From the NCBI RefSeq assembly GCF_016862795.1, contig NZ_BONQ01000128.1, forward strand, positions 62,001-126,000: DNA of 64,000 nt, read 5' to 3'. The first letter of the stretch is position 1; every line of letters begins with the position of its first letter. Made by a program: the position numbers and the translations under genes. The DNA comes from Dactylosporangium siamense (GTDB lineage: Bacteria; Actinomycetota; Actinomycetes; Mycobacteriales; Micromonosporaceae). The notes beneath the pieces are model-generated. The model was not told where the DNA came from and did no database searches. It saw nothing but the letters and a program-made list of their open reading frames with translations. This document shows positions 49,892-57,081 of this stretch, piece after piece.

Positions 49892-51118
49892 TTACGACAG
49901 GACGCGCAGCTGGACCGTGGTGGCCATGTTGGCGAGCTGGGCGAGGATCTCCGCCGGGTAGTCGATGGCGATGTCGGACAGCAGGTAGCCGAGCTCGCCG
50001 CGGGTCGCCAGGATCTGGCCCTCGACGTTGACCTTGTGGCCGGCGAAGATGCTGTTCACGTCGGCCAGCACGCCCGGCACGTTGTGGTGCAGCAGGGCGA
50101 TGCGGTGGGTGTCGGCGGCCTGCTGCAGGTTGAGCGACGGCAGGTTGACGCTGAGCGTGGTGGAGCCCTCCTGCACGTACTTGTGCAGCTTCTCCGCCAC
50201 GAACGAGCCGATGTCGGACTGCGCCTCCTCGGTGGACCCGCCGATGTGCGGGGTGAGGATGACGTTGGGCAGGCCGCGCAGGGCGGAGGTGAACTCGTCG
50301 CCCTTCGCCTTCGGCTCCTTCGGGAACACGTCGACGGCGGCGCCGGACAGGTGGCCGTTCTCCAGGTGCTTGCGCAGCGCCTCGTGGTCGATGACGAAGC
50401 CGCGGCTCAGGTTCAGGAAGATGCTGCTGGGCCGCATCCGGGCGAACTGCTCCTCGCCGAAGAAGCCGCTGTTGCCCGGCCGGCCGTCGACGTGCAGGGT
50501 GACGATGTCGGACTTCTCCAGCAGCTCGTCGAGCGTGTCGCAGCGCGACGCGTTGCCCAGGGCGAGCCGGTCGGCGGTGTCGAAGAAGTACACCTTGAGC
50601 CCGAGGTTCTCGGCGAGGACCGACAGCTGGGTGCCGATGTTGCCGTAGCCGACGATGCCGATCGAGCGGCCGCGGACCTCGTGGCTGCCCGTGGCGTCCT
50701 TGTCCCAGACCCCGGCGTGCATGCCGGAGTTCTTCTCGGTGAGGCGCCGGGTCAGCGCGATGATCTCCGCGACGGCGAGCTCGACGACGCTGCGGGTGTT
50801 GGAGAACGGGGCGTTGAACACCGCGATCCCGGACTCCGCCGCGGCGCGCAGGTCGATCTGGTCGGTGCCGATGCAGAACGCGCCGATCGCCCGCAGCTGC
50901 GGTGCGGCGGCGAGGGCCGCGGCGCTCACCTGCGTCTTGGACCGGATGCCCAGCAGGTGGACCCCGTCGAGCTTGGCGATCAGCTCGTCCTCGTCGAGCG
51001 CACGCCCGAGGGTCTCGACCACGTATCCCTCGGACCGCATCCGCTCGACCGCGACGGGGTGGATGTTTTCGAGGAACAGGACCCGCACGGGGTCGCTCTG
51101 GGAAGTCAATGCCTGCAC
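49892..51118 (-). CDS. serA: D-3-phosphoglycerate dehydrogenase (short ACT form)
   Basis: 408 residues, first step of serine synthesis from 3-phosphoglycerate. It is the E. coli-type enzyme without the extra ASB domain: NAD-binding GIVGYGNIGTQLS near 160, catalytic Arg in NLSRGFVIDHEAL, Glu in AAVDVFPKEPKAKG and His in LTPHIGGSTEEAQ, then the ACT domain at the end (IALLHHNVPGVLADVNSIFA ... VNVEGQILATRGELGYLL). Regulation by serine is expected. GTG 51118 follows TAGGGT by 7 nt. Repeats of GTGAC/GTCAC lie just upstream. Confidence 0.95.
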   Translation of the reverse strand: MQALTSQSDPVRVLFLENIHPVAVERMRSEGYVVETLGRALDEDELIAKLDGVHLLGIRSKTQVSAAALAAAPQLRAIGAFCIGTDQIDLRAAAESGIAVFNAPFSNTRSVVELAVAEIIALTRRLTEKNSGMHAGVWDKDATGSHEVRGRSIGIVGYGNIGTQLSVLAENLGLKVYFFDTADRLALGNASRCDTLDELLEKSDIVTLHVDGRPGNSGFFGEEQFARMRPSSIFLNLSRGFVIDHEALRKHLENGHLSGAAVDVFPKEPKAKGDEFTSALRGLPNVILTPHIGGSTEEAQSDIGSFVAEKLHKYVQEGSTTLSVNLPSLNLQQAADTHRIALLHHNVPGVLADVNSIFAGHKVNVEGQILATRGELGYLLSDIAIDYPAEILAQLANMATTVQLRVLS

Positions 51119-51125
51119 CCCACCT

Positions 51126-51160
51126 ACCCTAAGTGACCTTACGTGTCACTGGTACGTGAC
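51126..51160 (-). promoter_or_regulatory. serA promoter and GTGAC/GTCAC repeats
   Basis: The minus-strand TAGGGT (51131-51126) lies 7 nt before the serA GTG. Just upstream are AGTGAC (51132-51137), GTCACT (51145-51150; a perfect arm pair) and GTGAC (51156-51160). They overlap the end of the small membrane protein gene. The arrangement suggests a dimeric regulator site; the regulator is not known. Confidence 0.45.
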
Positions 51161-51330
51161 CCGCGACTCGTCCCGCCCTGTGCGACCGCGTGCCGCTCCC
51201 GCAGTTTGGCCCGGATCTCCTCCGGCGTGTACGCCCGCCGCCGGCGCTCCGCCCGCGCGACCACCACTCCGGTCGCCGCGACACCCACGACACCGGCCAG
51301 GCCGAGCACCTTCCACCACTTCGCCTTCAT
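51139..51330 (-). CDS. Small single-pass membrane protein
   Basis: 63 residues from ATG 51330 (ATG 51336 in frame). MKAKWWKVLGLAGVVGVAAT starts a single TM helix followed by a basic RAERRRRAY stretch and a hydrophilic tail, so the C-terminus should face the cytoplasm. Function unknown. TACCCT 8 nt upstream suggests a leaderless start. It lies on the same strand just upstream of serA, whose promoter is in its 3' end. Confidence 0.65.
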   Translation of the reverse strand: MKAKWWKVLGLAGVVGVAATGVVVARAERRRRAYTPEEIRAKLRERHAVAQGGTSRGSRTSDT

Positions 51331-51337
51331 GGGCATT

Positions 51338-51344
51338 TAGGGTA
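51338..51344. promoter_or_regulatory. Overlapping divergent -10 elements
   Basis: TAGGGTA serves as TAGGGT for the plus strand (7 nt before GTG 51351) and as TACCCT for the minus strand (8 nt before ATG 51330). The same bases would supply the -10 of two opposite leaderless genes. Confidence 0.55.
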
Positions 51345-51350
51345 CTGGTC

Positions 51351-51983
51351 GTGCAGGCAGCTATCGATCTCGACGACGCGGTCCGGATGACACGGACGGG
51401 CGACCTCTGGGTGTTCCGTGGCCGATCCAAGGCCGACCGGGCGATCCAGACGCTGACGAACAGCCCCGTCAACCACGTCGGCATGGCCGTCGTCCTGGAC
51501 GACATGCCGCCGCTCATGTGGCACGCGGAGCTGGGCAAGTCCCTGCCCGACATGTGGTCCGGCGGCCACCAGCGCGGCGTCCAGCTGCACGACCTGCGCG
51601 ACGCCGTCCTCGTCTGGGGTCGCCGGTACGGTCAGCGCCCGTGGCTGCGCCAGCTCCACCACGAGGTCTCCCCCGCGATGGAGGAGGCGGTCCTGCGCAC
51701 CATCGCCCGGCTCGACGGCACCCCGTTCCCGTCCACCGCCCGCCTCGCCGGCCGTTGGTTCCAGGGCCGCGTGCCCAACATCCGCAAGCGCAACGACTCC
51801 TCGCTGGAGACCGCGTACTGCGCCGAGGTCGTCGCCGTCACCTACGAGGAGATGGGCCTGCTGCCCACGGGCCGCCGGGCCAACTGGTACGACCCCGGCA
51901 AGTTCTGGAGCGGCGACGACCTGGACCTCCAGCACGGCGCCACCCTCGGCGACGAGATCGCGGTCACCCTGCCGCCCGCCTGA
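51351..51983 (+). CDS. YiiX/YebB-like permuted papain-fold cysteine hydrolase
   Basis: 210 residues. Permuted NlpC/P60-type (C92) motifs: WVFRGRSKADRAIQTLTNSP, then NHVGMAVVLDD with the catalytic His42, and ETAYCAEVVAVTYEEMGLLP with the nucleophile Cys157 in the second half. Such proteins hydrolyse amide or thioester bonds in lipids or peptides. No signal peptide is apparent. GTG 51351 start is set by TAGGGT 7 nt upstream. The 3' end overlaps the convergent HAD gene by 20 bp. Confidence 0.87.
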   Translation: MQAAIDLDDAVRMTRTGDLWVFRGRSKADRAIQTLTNSPVNHVGMAVVLDDMPPLMWHAELGKSLPDMWSGGHQRGVQLHDLRDAVLVWGRRYGQRPWLRQLHHEVSPAMEEAVLRTIARLDGTPFPSTARLAGRWFQGRVPNIRKRNDSSLETAYCAEVVAVTYEEMGLLPTGRRANWYDPGKFWSGDDLDLQHGATLGDEIAVTLPPA

Positions 51984-52449
51984 CGAAGGCTTCGATCTCG
52001 TCGAGGTGCTCGGGGGTGAGGCCGCGGCGAGCGTCCGGGCGGATCAGCAGGGCACGACCAGTGGCCGTGAGCTCGTCCAGCAGCGGGCCGCCGGTGGGGA
52101 CCTCGTCGTCGTCGGTCCAGATGAGATGGTCGCCGCCGGCGAGGACCGCGCGGGCGGCGGCCAGCTTCGCCGTGGGCGCGTCCGCGGTGGTGGTGAAGGC
52201 GCAGGGGAGGGCGGGCAGGTGGAAGAGCCGCTCCACCTGGTCCGACCAGGCACACCAGGTGGAGCACCAGCGCACCTCGACCGCGCCGGAGGTGTGCAGG
52301 CGGCGGATGCGGGCCGTCAGCGCGGGCGCCCAGCGCATCGGCCAGGCGGTGCCCTCGGCGTAGGCCCGGCCGTGGTGCGGGGCGGCGTGCCAGCGGGGTT
52401 TGCGGACGTTGATGACGCCGTCCACGTCGAGCAGCCAGACGCAGGTCAT
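51964..52449 (-). CDS. HAD-like domain protein
   Basis: 161 residues from ATG 52449. WLLDVDGVINV carries the DxDG motif I of the haloacid-dehalogenase fold; RWCSTWCAWSDQVERLF could be motif II, and IWTDDDEVP motif IV. Similar small actinomycete proteins are annotated HAD-domain secondary metabolite or unknown. A phosphatase is likely but the substrate is not clear. It follows the 34-aa membrane peptide by 8 bp and so belongs with the SMI1 gene. The end overlaps the YiiX-like gene. Confidence 0.8.
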   Translation of the reverse strand: MTCVWLLDVDGVINVRKPRWHAAPHHGRAYAEGTAWPMRWAPALTARIRRLHTSGAVEVRWCSTWCAWSDQVERLFHLPALPCAFTTTADAPTAKLAAARAVLAGGDHLIWTDDDEVPTGGPLLDELTATGRALLIRPDARRGLTPEHLDEIEAFVRRAAG

Positions 52450-52457
52450 GCCGGCCG

Positions 52458-52562
52458 TCAGCGGCGCTTGACCAGGACCACGATCAGCACGATCACGCCC
52501 ACGGCCACGATGGTGCAGAGGCCGCAGCCGACGAGCAGGTGCCACGGTTTCACGGCGACCAT
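52458..52562 (-). CDS. 34-aa membrane peptide
   Basis: MVAVKPWHLLVGCGLCTIVA continues as a hydrophobic helix of about 24 residues and ends KRR. The ATG overlaps the stop of the SMI1 gene by one base (TGATG), so translation is coupled. It would insert as a single-span peptide with a basic cytoplasmic end. Two cysteines lie within the helix. No homologue recognised. Confidence 0.55.
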   Translation of the reverse strand: MVAVKPWHLLVGCGLCTIVAVGVIVLIVVLVKRR

Positions 52563-53017
52563 CAGTGCCCGCTTTCGTCGTCGCCGGCGTACCAGTCGTC
52601 GCCGTCGGCGGTCAGGATGCGCCGCAGGTAGTCCTCGAGGCCGTCGGCGACGCGGCGGCGGGTGTCGGTCTCGTGTTCCCACACGTAGACCCCGTCGTGC
52701 GGGGCGTCGGTGACGAACGCGAACTGGTCGCCGCCGCCGTTGTCGCCGAAGAACAGCAGACCGTCGAACGGCGCGTACAGCTCGGCGAAGTCCTCGTTGG
52801 TCCGGAACGCCTGGTTGTCGGCGAGGATGCGCCCGGCGGTCCAGACGACGTCCAGGCTCAGGTGGCCGAGCAGGCCGTCGGTCTCGGTGAGCAGGGCGCG
52901 CAGCTCGGCCGGGAGCGACTGGCCCAGGCCGCGCTCCACCTCGTCGAGCGCCGCCCGGTCGGCGGGCGGCGCGGACTCCGCCTCCGGGAACAGCCCGGTG
53001 GCCAGCTCGATCCACAT
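52562..53017 (-). CDS. SMI1/KNR4-family protein
   Basis: 151 residues. The family motif LPAELRALLTETDG is followed by the signature LLFFGDNGGGDQFAFV. SMI1 domains are common as immunity proteins in bacterial toxin systems, but many are of unknown role. TAGGGT, built from the PAP2 stop region (53030-53025), is 7 nt upstream of ATG 53017 and indicates its own start. Coupled to the downstream membrane peptide. No toxin gene is in the neighbourhood. Confidence 0.9.
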   Translation of the reverse strand: MWIELATGLFPEAESAPPADRAALDEVERGLGQSLPAELRALLTETDGLLGHLSLDVVWTAGRILADNQAFRTNEDFAELYAPFDGLLFFGDNGGGDQFAFVTDAPHDGVYVWEHETDTRRRVADGLEDYLRRILTADGDDWYAGDDESGH

Positions 53018-53027
53018 GCGTGGAACC

Positions 53028-54098
53028 CTAGCCGGGCAGTTTGACGGTCGGGTCGTCCGGGGGGTGGATGACGCGTTCCGTGCTCAGCTCCTGCGCGGAG
53101 AGCCGGACCGTCTCCTGCTCGGCGATCGGGTCGGCGATCGCGTGCGACACGGTCGGCAGGTCGCCGGCCGGGACGGGCCGGGGCCCGCCGAAGTCGCCGT
53201 CCTCGTCGTCGTCCACGAGGGGCGGGACGACCCGGGGCACGACGCGGTGGACGGTGAACAGGACCGAGGCGACCACCAGGCCGGCGGTGCCGGCGATGCC
53301 GAGGGCGCCGCCCGCGTAGGCGGCGAAGAGGCGGCTGCGGCTCAGGTCGTCGACGGCGACGTCCAGGTCCTGGTCGGTCAGGTAGAGGGCGATCGCGGCG
53401 CCGGCCAGCAGGCCCAGGGAGACCAGGGTGAGGAAGCCGGTGGCAAACGTGCTGGGCGGGCCGTACTCGACGCCGCCGTGCCGGCGCTGGACGACGACGA
53501 TGAAGAGGCTGGCGGCGGCGGCCCAACCGGCGACGACGAGCAGCGCCGAGACGGCGTCGCTGGGGCGGTGCCAGCCGGCGGACAGCGTGGCGACACCGGC
53601 GAGGGCGGCGAAGACCGCGGCGACGAGGCCGCCGGTGGCGCGTGCCTTCGCGGGCAGGACCAGGACGAACGCGACCGCCACGGAGGCGGCGATGGTGGTG
53701 TGGCCGCTGGGGAGGCTGTTGCCGACGCCCGCCCGCTCCGGGTCGATGCCCAGGTCCGGGCGGGTGATGAGGGCCTTGAGGACCTGCGTCGTGACGTTGG
53801 CGCCGGCGATGAGCAGGATCGCGCCGACGGCGAGGGCGACCCGGCGGCGGATGAGCGCGATGAAGCCGACGACGACCGTGGCGACGGTGAGCGACAGGAT
53901 CGAGATGCCGTTGAGGACGCGGTCGACGATCGTCTCGACGCGGGCCCGGCCGATGCTGTTGCCGGTGAGGGCGACGTAGTCCAGCAGCTGCCCGTGCTCG
54001 GTCTGGACGAAGAAGTGCCAGACCTGTTTGAAGCCGTAGGCCTCCGCGGCACCGAGCAACAGCAGCCACAGCACCAGCCCGAACGGCCATCCACGCAT
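53028..54098 (-). CDS. PAP2-family membrane phosphatase
   Basis: 356 residues from ATG 54098 (ATG 54110 in frame). TM helices flank the three PAP2 motifs: KALITRPDLG, NSLPSGHTTIAAS and SAGWHRPSDAV, with catalytic His residues in the last two. About eight helices in all. A ~60-residue acidic cytoplasmic tail follows. Likely substrate is a lipid phosphate such as undecaprenyl diphosphate or phosphatidic acid. TATGTT ends 7 nt before ATG 54098 and there is no Shine-Dalgarno. Confidence 0.93.
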   Translation of the reverse strand: MRGWPFGLVLWLLLLGAAEAYGFKQVWHFFVQTEHGQLLDYVALTGNSIGRARVETIVDRVLNGISILSLTVATVVVGFIALIRRRVALAVGAILLIAGANVTTQVLKALITRPDLGIDPERAGVGNSLPSGHTTIAASVAVAFVLVLPAKARATGGLVAAVFAALAGVATLSAGWHRPSDAVSALLVVAGWAAAASLFIVVVQRRHGGVEYGPPSTFATGFLTLVSLGLLAGAAIALYLTDQDLDVAVDDLSRSRLFAAYAGGALGIAGTAGLVVASVLFTVHRVVPRVVPPLVDDDEDGDFGGPRPVPAGDLPTVSHAIADPIAEQETVRLSAQELSTERVIHPPDDPTVKLPG

Positions 54099-54105
54099 GG
54101 CGTGC

Positions 54106-54111
54106 AACATA
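54106..54111 (-). promoter_or_regulatory. Candidate -10 element (TATGTT) of PAP2 gene
   Basis: On the minus strand TATGTT ends 7 nt before ATG 54098; leaderless start likely. Confidence 0.4.
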
Positions 54112-54211
54112 GCCGATCCGGGTTTCGGGTAAACCTGCCGTGTGACCGGTATGCGTGGCCGCGCACCGATCGGGGTAGATGGTCGTTGCTGTCCACGAGA
54201 AGGAGGCGGAG

Positions 54212-54436
54212 ATGATCACCAGGGTGCGGCCGGTCGGTGTGCTGGTCGGCTACGCGGTCGAGGCCGTCGACGGCCCGGTGGGCACGATCCATCGCGGCAC
54301 GTATGACCGGGGCCGGCTCGTCGTGCTGTCCCGCAACGAGGTCGAGGTGACGCTCCCGGTCGACGCGATCCAGCGGATCGACCACCGCGGCCGGACCGTC
54401 TACCTCGGGGTGAGCCGGGAGTCCGTCGCGGGCTGA
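54212..54436 (+). CDS. Small PRC-barrel-like protein
   Basis: 74 residues from ATG 54212, chosen because AGGAGG lies 6 nt upstream. VRPVGVLVGYAVEAVDGPVG, then GRLVVLSRNEVEVTLPVDAI and TVYLGVSRE give the six-strand small barrel of PRC/DUF2171-like domains. Probably a small adaptor. Its 3' end overlaps the convergent GGDEF gene by 37 bp. Confidence 0.72.
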   Translation: MITRVRPVGVLVGYAVEAVDGPVGTIHRGTYDRGRLVVLSRNEVEVTLPVDAIQRIDHRGRTVYLGVSRESVAG

Positions 54437-55845
54437 GCCACCTCGACCCGGTTCCGGCCGGCGCGTTTCGCCGTGTACAGGGCGGCGTCGGCGCGGGCGA
54501 CCAGCTCGTCGGAGGTCTCCACGCCGTTCCACTGGGCGAGGCCGGCCGAGAACGTCTGACCGAGCGGGGTCGCCGCCATGAGCCGCCGCAGCACCTGCAG
54601 CGACTCCCCCGGGTCGGCGCCGGGCAGCAGTGCGATGAACTCCTCACCGCCGTACCTGGCCAGGTGGTCGGTGCCCCGCAGCTGCTCCGACCAGGCCGCG
54701 GCGGCGGACTTCAGCAGCCGGTCGCCGGCCGGATGGCCGTATTCGTCGTTGAAGCGCTTGAAGTGGTCGAGGTCGAGCATCGCGACGGCCAGTCCGGCGC
54801 CGTCGCGGCGGGCCCGCTCGACGGCGGCGGGCAGCTCGGCGGCCCAGGCCCGCCGGTTGGGCAGCCCGGTGAGCTCGTCGGTGCGGGACAGCTCCCGCAC
54901 CCGCGCCGTCTGCGCCTCCAGTTGCCGCAGCAGCTGTGCCATCCGGATCACGACGAGCAGGAACAGCACGATCGAGCAGATCGCGATCGGCAGCGCGTCG
55001 GTGACCTCACCGGCGGCGATCTGGCCGAGCAGCAGCAGCGGCGCCATCAGCGAGGCGAGGGTCAGCAGGACGAGCAGGCCGGGTCCGAGCTTCGGCGGCA
55101 CGCCGGCGGACTCGCCGATCTCGGCCGCGGAGCGGTGCAGGCCGGCGTGGCCGACCAGCACGTACGCGAGCAGGTAGACCGCCCCGAGGACGCGGTGCGC
55201 GGCGGGCCCGGGCTCCACGGCGACGGTGTTCAGCCCGGCCCAGGTCACGTCGCCGGCCAGGAACAGGCAGGCGGAGGCGCCGATCAGGCGGTACGCGGTG
55301 CTGCGGGTGCCGCCGCCGACCAGGAGCCGGGTCAGCATCGCCAGCAGGAGCACGTCGCCGACGGGGTACGCGACGCCGGCGAGGTGGGCGAGGGGCGACA
55401 GGCCGGCCTCGGTGATCGCCGGGCGGATCATGAACACCCAGGCGAGCAGGCCGAGTCCGGTCGTGACGGTGGTCGCGTCGACGAGCGCGCCCCAGTCCTG
55501 GCCCCGCGACCGGCGGCGGATGAGCAGGACCAGGCCGGTGGCGAAGGCCGGATACAGCAGCAGGTAGCCGACGTCGGCCCAGCCGGGCGCCTCGTATTCG
55601 CCGTTGACGTGCAGGTGGTACGCCTCGACGAGGATCCCGGTCGCGTTGCCGCCGATGCCCGCCGCGAACGCCAGCCAGGCGGCCCGGCCGGTGCCGTGGT
55701 GCCGCAGCGCGCCCACGACGACCGCCGCCGCGGCCAGGTATCCGGTCAGCACCTGCACCGCGACCTGCCACCAGCTGCCGTCGGGCACCACGAAGGACAG
55801 CGCAAGACAGGTCCCGGCCGTCGCCAGGTACCCCCGCAGCATCAT
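54400..55845 (-). CDS. Membrane-bound diguanylate cyclase
   Basis: 481 residues. Nine or ten TM helices (residues 1-320) form an uncharacterised sensor region similar to MHYT/MASE-like inputs, followed by a short coiled coil (QLLRQLEAQTARVRELSRT) and the GGDEF domain DELTGLPNRRAWAAEL ... GLAVAMLDLDHFKRFNDEYG ... RYGGEEFIALLPG. The active-site GGEEF and an RxxD inhibitory site (RGTD, five residues before) are intact, so it should make c-di-GMP with product feedback. TACGCT is 7 nt upstream of ATG 55845. It sits next to two EAL-HDOD genes. Confidence 0.93.
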   Translation of the reverse strand: MMLRGYLATAGTCLALSFVVPDGSWWQVAVQVLTGYLAAAAVVVGALRHHGTGRAAWLAFAAGIGGNATGILVEAYHLHVNGEYEAPGWADVGYLLLYPAFATGLVLLIRRRSRGQDWGALVDATTVTTGLGLLAWVFMIRPAITEAGLSPLAHLAGVAYPVGDVLLLAMLTRLLVGGGTRSTAYRLIGASACLFLAGDVTWAGLNTVAVEPGPAAHRVLGAVYLLAYVLVGHAGLHRSAAEIGESAGVPPKLGPGLLVLLTLASLMAPLLLLGQIAAGEVTDALPIAICSIVLFLLVVIRMAQLLRQLEAQTARVRELSRTDELTGLPNRRAWAAELPAAVERARRDGAGLAVAMLDLDHFKRFNDEYGHPAGDRLLKSAAAAWSEQLRGTDHLARYGGEEFIALLPGADPGESLQVLRRLMAATPLGQTFSAGLAQWNGVETSDELVARADAALYTAKRAGRNRVEVAQPATDSRLTPR

Positions 55846-55852
55846 GTCACTG

Positions 55853-55858
55853 AGCGTA
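55853..55858 (-). promoter_or_regulatory. Candidate -10 element (TACGCT) of GGDEF gene
   Basis: On the minus strand TACGCT ends 7 nt before ATG 55845, the preferred start of the GGDEF gene. Confidence 0.42.
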
Positions 55859-55867
55859 ACCCTTCGA

Positions 55868-57031
55868 TCACACCAGGAGGGCTGCGGTGGCGAGGGCGGT
55901 CCCGGCGACGGCGACCCCGGTGCCCCACAGCAGGAACCGCGCCGCGGGCACCTGGACGCCGCCGGCCCGGCACCGCTCCCACCACAGCAGCGTCGCCAGG
56001 GACGCCCACGGCGCGGCCAGGGGCCCGACGTTGACCCCGACCAGCAGTGCGAGCAGCTGGGTGCGGTGGCCGGCCCCGATGCCACCCTCGCCGGCGATGT
56101 ACGCCGGGAGGTTGTTGACGAGGTTCGCCAGCCCCATGCCGGTCGCCGCGGCCCGGAACGCCCCGACCGGCCCGCCGTCGGTGCCGATCAGCGTGCCCGC
56201 GAACCGGTCGAGACCGTGCGCGCCGAGGGTCTCGACGACCAGGAACATCCCGGTCACGAACACCAGCAGCCGCCACGGCAGCAGCGCGGGTCGCAGCGCC
56301 CCGCGGGCCCGCACCGCGAACGCCACCACGAGCGCGGCCGCGGCCACCCCTGACGCCATCCACAGCGGCACCTCGAGCAGCACCCCGGCGACGAACACCA
56401 GGCACGCCGCGAGGGCGACCCGGAACAGGACGGGATCCGCCGGGCGGTGGGGCGGCGGCGGGGTGAAGCCCCGGGCCGTGCGCCGCCAGTACGCCACCCA
56501 CAACGCGACCGCGGTGACGCTGATCGCGGCGAGCTGCGGCAGCCACATCCGTCCCGCGAACGCGACCGGCCCCAATCCGACGTGCCCGGCCGCGAGCAGG
56601 TTCGTCAGGTTGGACACCGGCAGCAGCAGGCTCGCCGTGTTGGCCAGCCACACGGTCGTCACCGCCAGGGGCAGCGGCGGCAGCCCGAGGCGCCGGGCCA
56701 GCGCCAGCATGACCGGCGTGAGCAGCACCGCGGTCGTGTCGAGGTTGAGGATCATGGTGGTCACGGCCGCGAAGGCGACGCAGACGCCGAACAGCGCGAC
56801 GGTGCGGCCCTTGGCGAGGGTCGCGAGGCGGTCGGCGAGCACGTCGAACACCTCGGCCTGCGCGGTCAGCTCGGCGAGGACGATCACCGCGCCGAGGAAC
56901 GCCAGCAGCGGCGCGATCCGCTCGACGGTGTGCTCGGCCTCGGCCACCGGCAGCAGCCGGGCCGCGACGGCAACCCCGCCGGCGACGAACAACCCGATCC
57001 CGACCCAGTCCAACGCATGCAGCCGCCTCAT
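55868..57031 (-). CDS. ArsB/SLC13-like permease
   Basis: 387 residues with ten to eleven TM helices. VIVLAELTAQAEVFDVLADR, AAVTTMILNLDTTAVLLTPV, NTASLLLPVSNLTNLLAAGH and GMGLANLVNNLPAYI are hallmarks of the ArsB/NhaD/DASS (SLC13) superfamily with paired hairpin motifs. It may export arsenite or carry a dicarboxylate; no arsenic genes are near. It begins MRRLHALDW at ATG 57031 and lies between the EAL-HDOD and GGDEF genes on the same strand. Confidence 0.88.
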   Translation of the reverse strand: MRRLHALDWVGIGLFVAGGVAVAARLLPVAEAEHTVERIAPLLAFLGAVIVLAELTAQAEVFDVLADRLATLAKGRTVALFGVCVAFAAVTTMILNLDTTAVLLTPVMLALARRLGLPPLPLAVTTVWLANTASLLLPVSNLTNLLAAGHVGLGPVAFAGRMWLPQLAAISVTAVALWVAYWRRTARGFTPPPPHRPADPVLFRVALAACLVFVAGVLLEVPLWMASGVAAAALVVAFAVRARGALRPALLPWRLLVFVTGMFLVVETLGAHGLDRFAGTLIGTDGGPVGAFRAAATGMGLANLVNNLPAYIAGEGGIGAGHRTQLLALLVGVNVGPLAAPWASLATLLWWERCRAGGVQVPAARFLLWGTGVAVAGTALATAALLV

Positions 57032-57081
57032 CGCCGATGATCTTCGCACCACCGGCGACCACCCGCACATCGGATGGCGGG

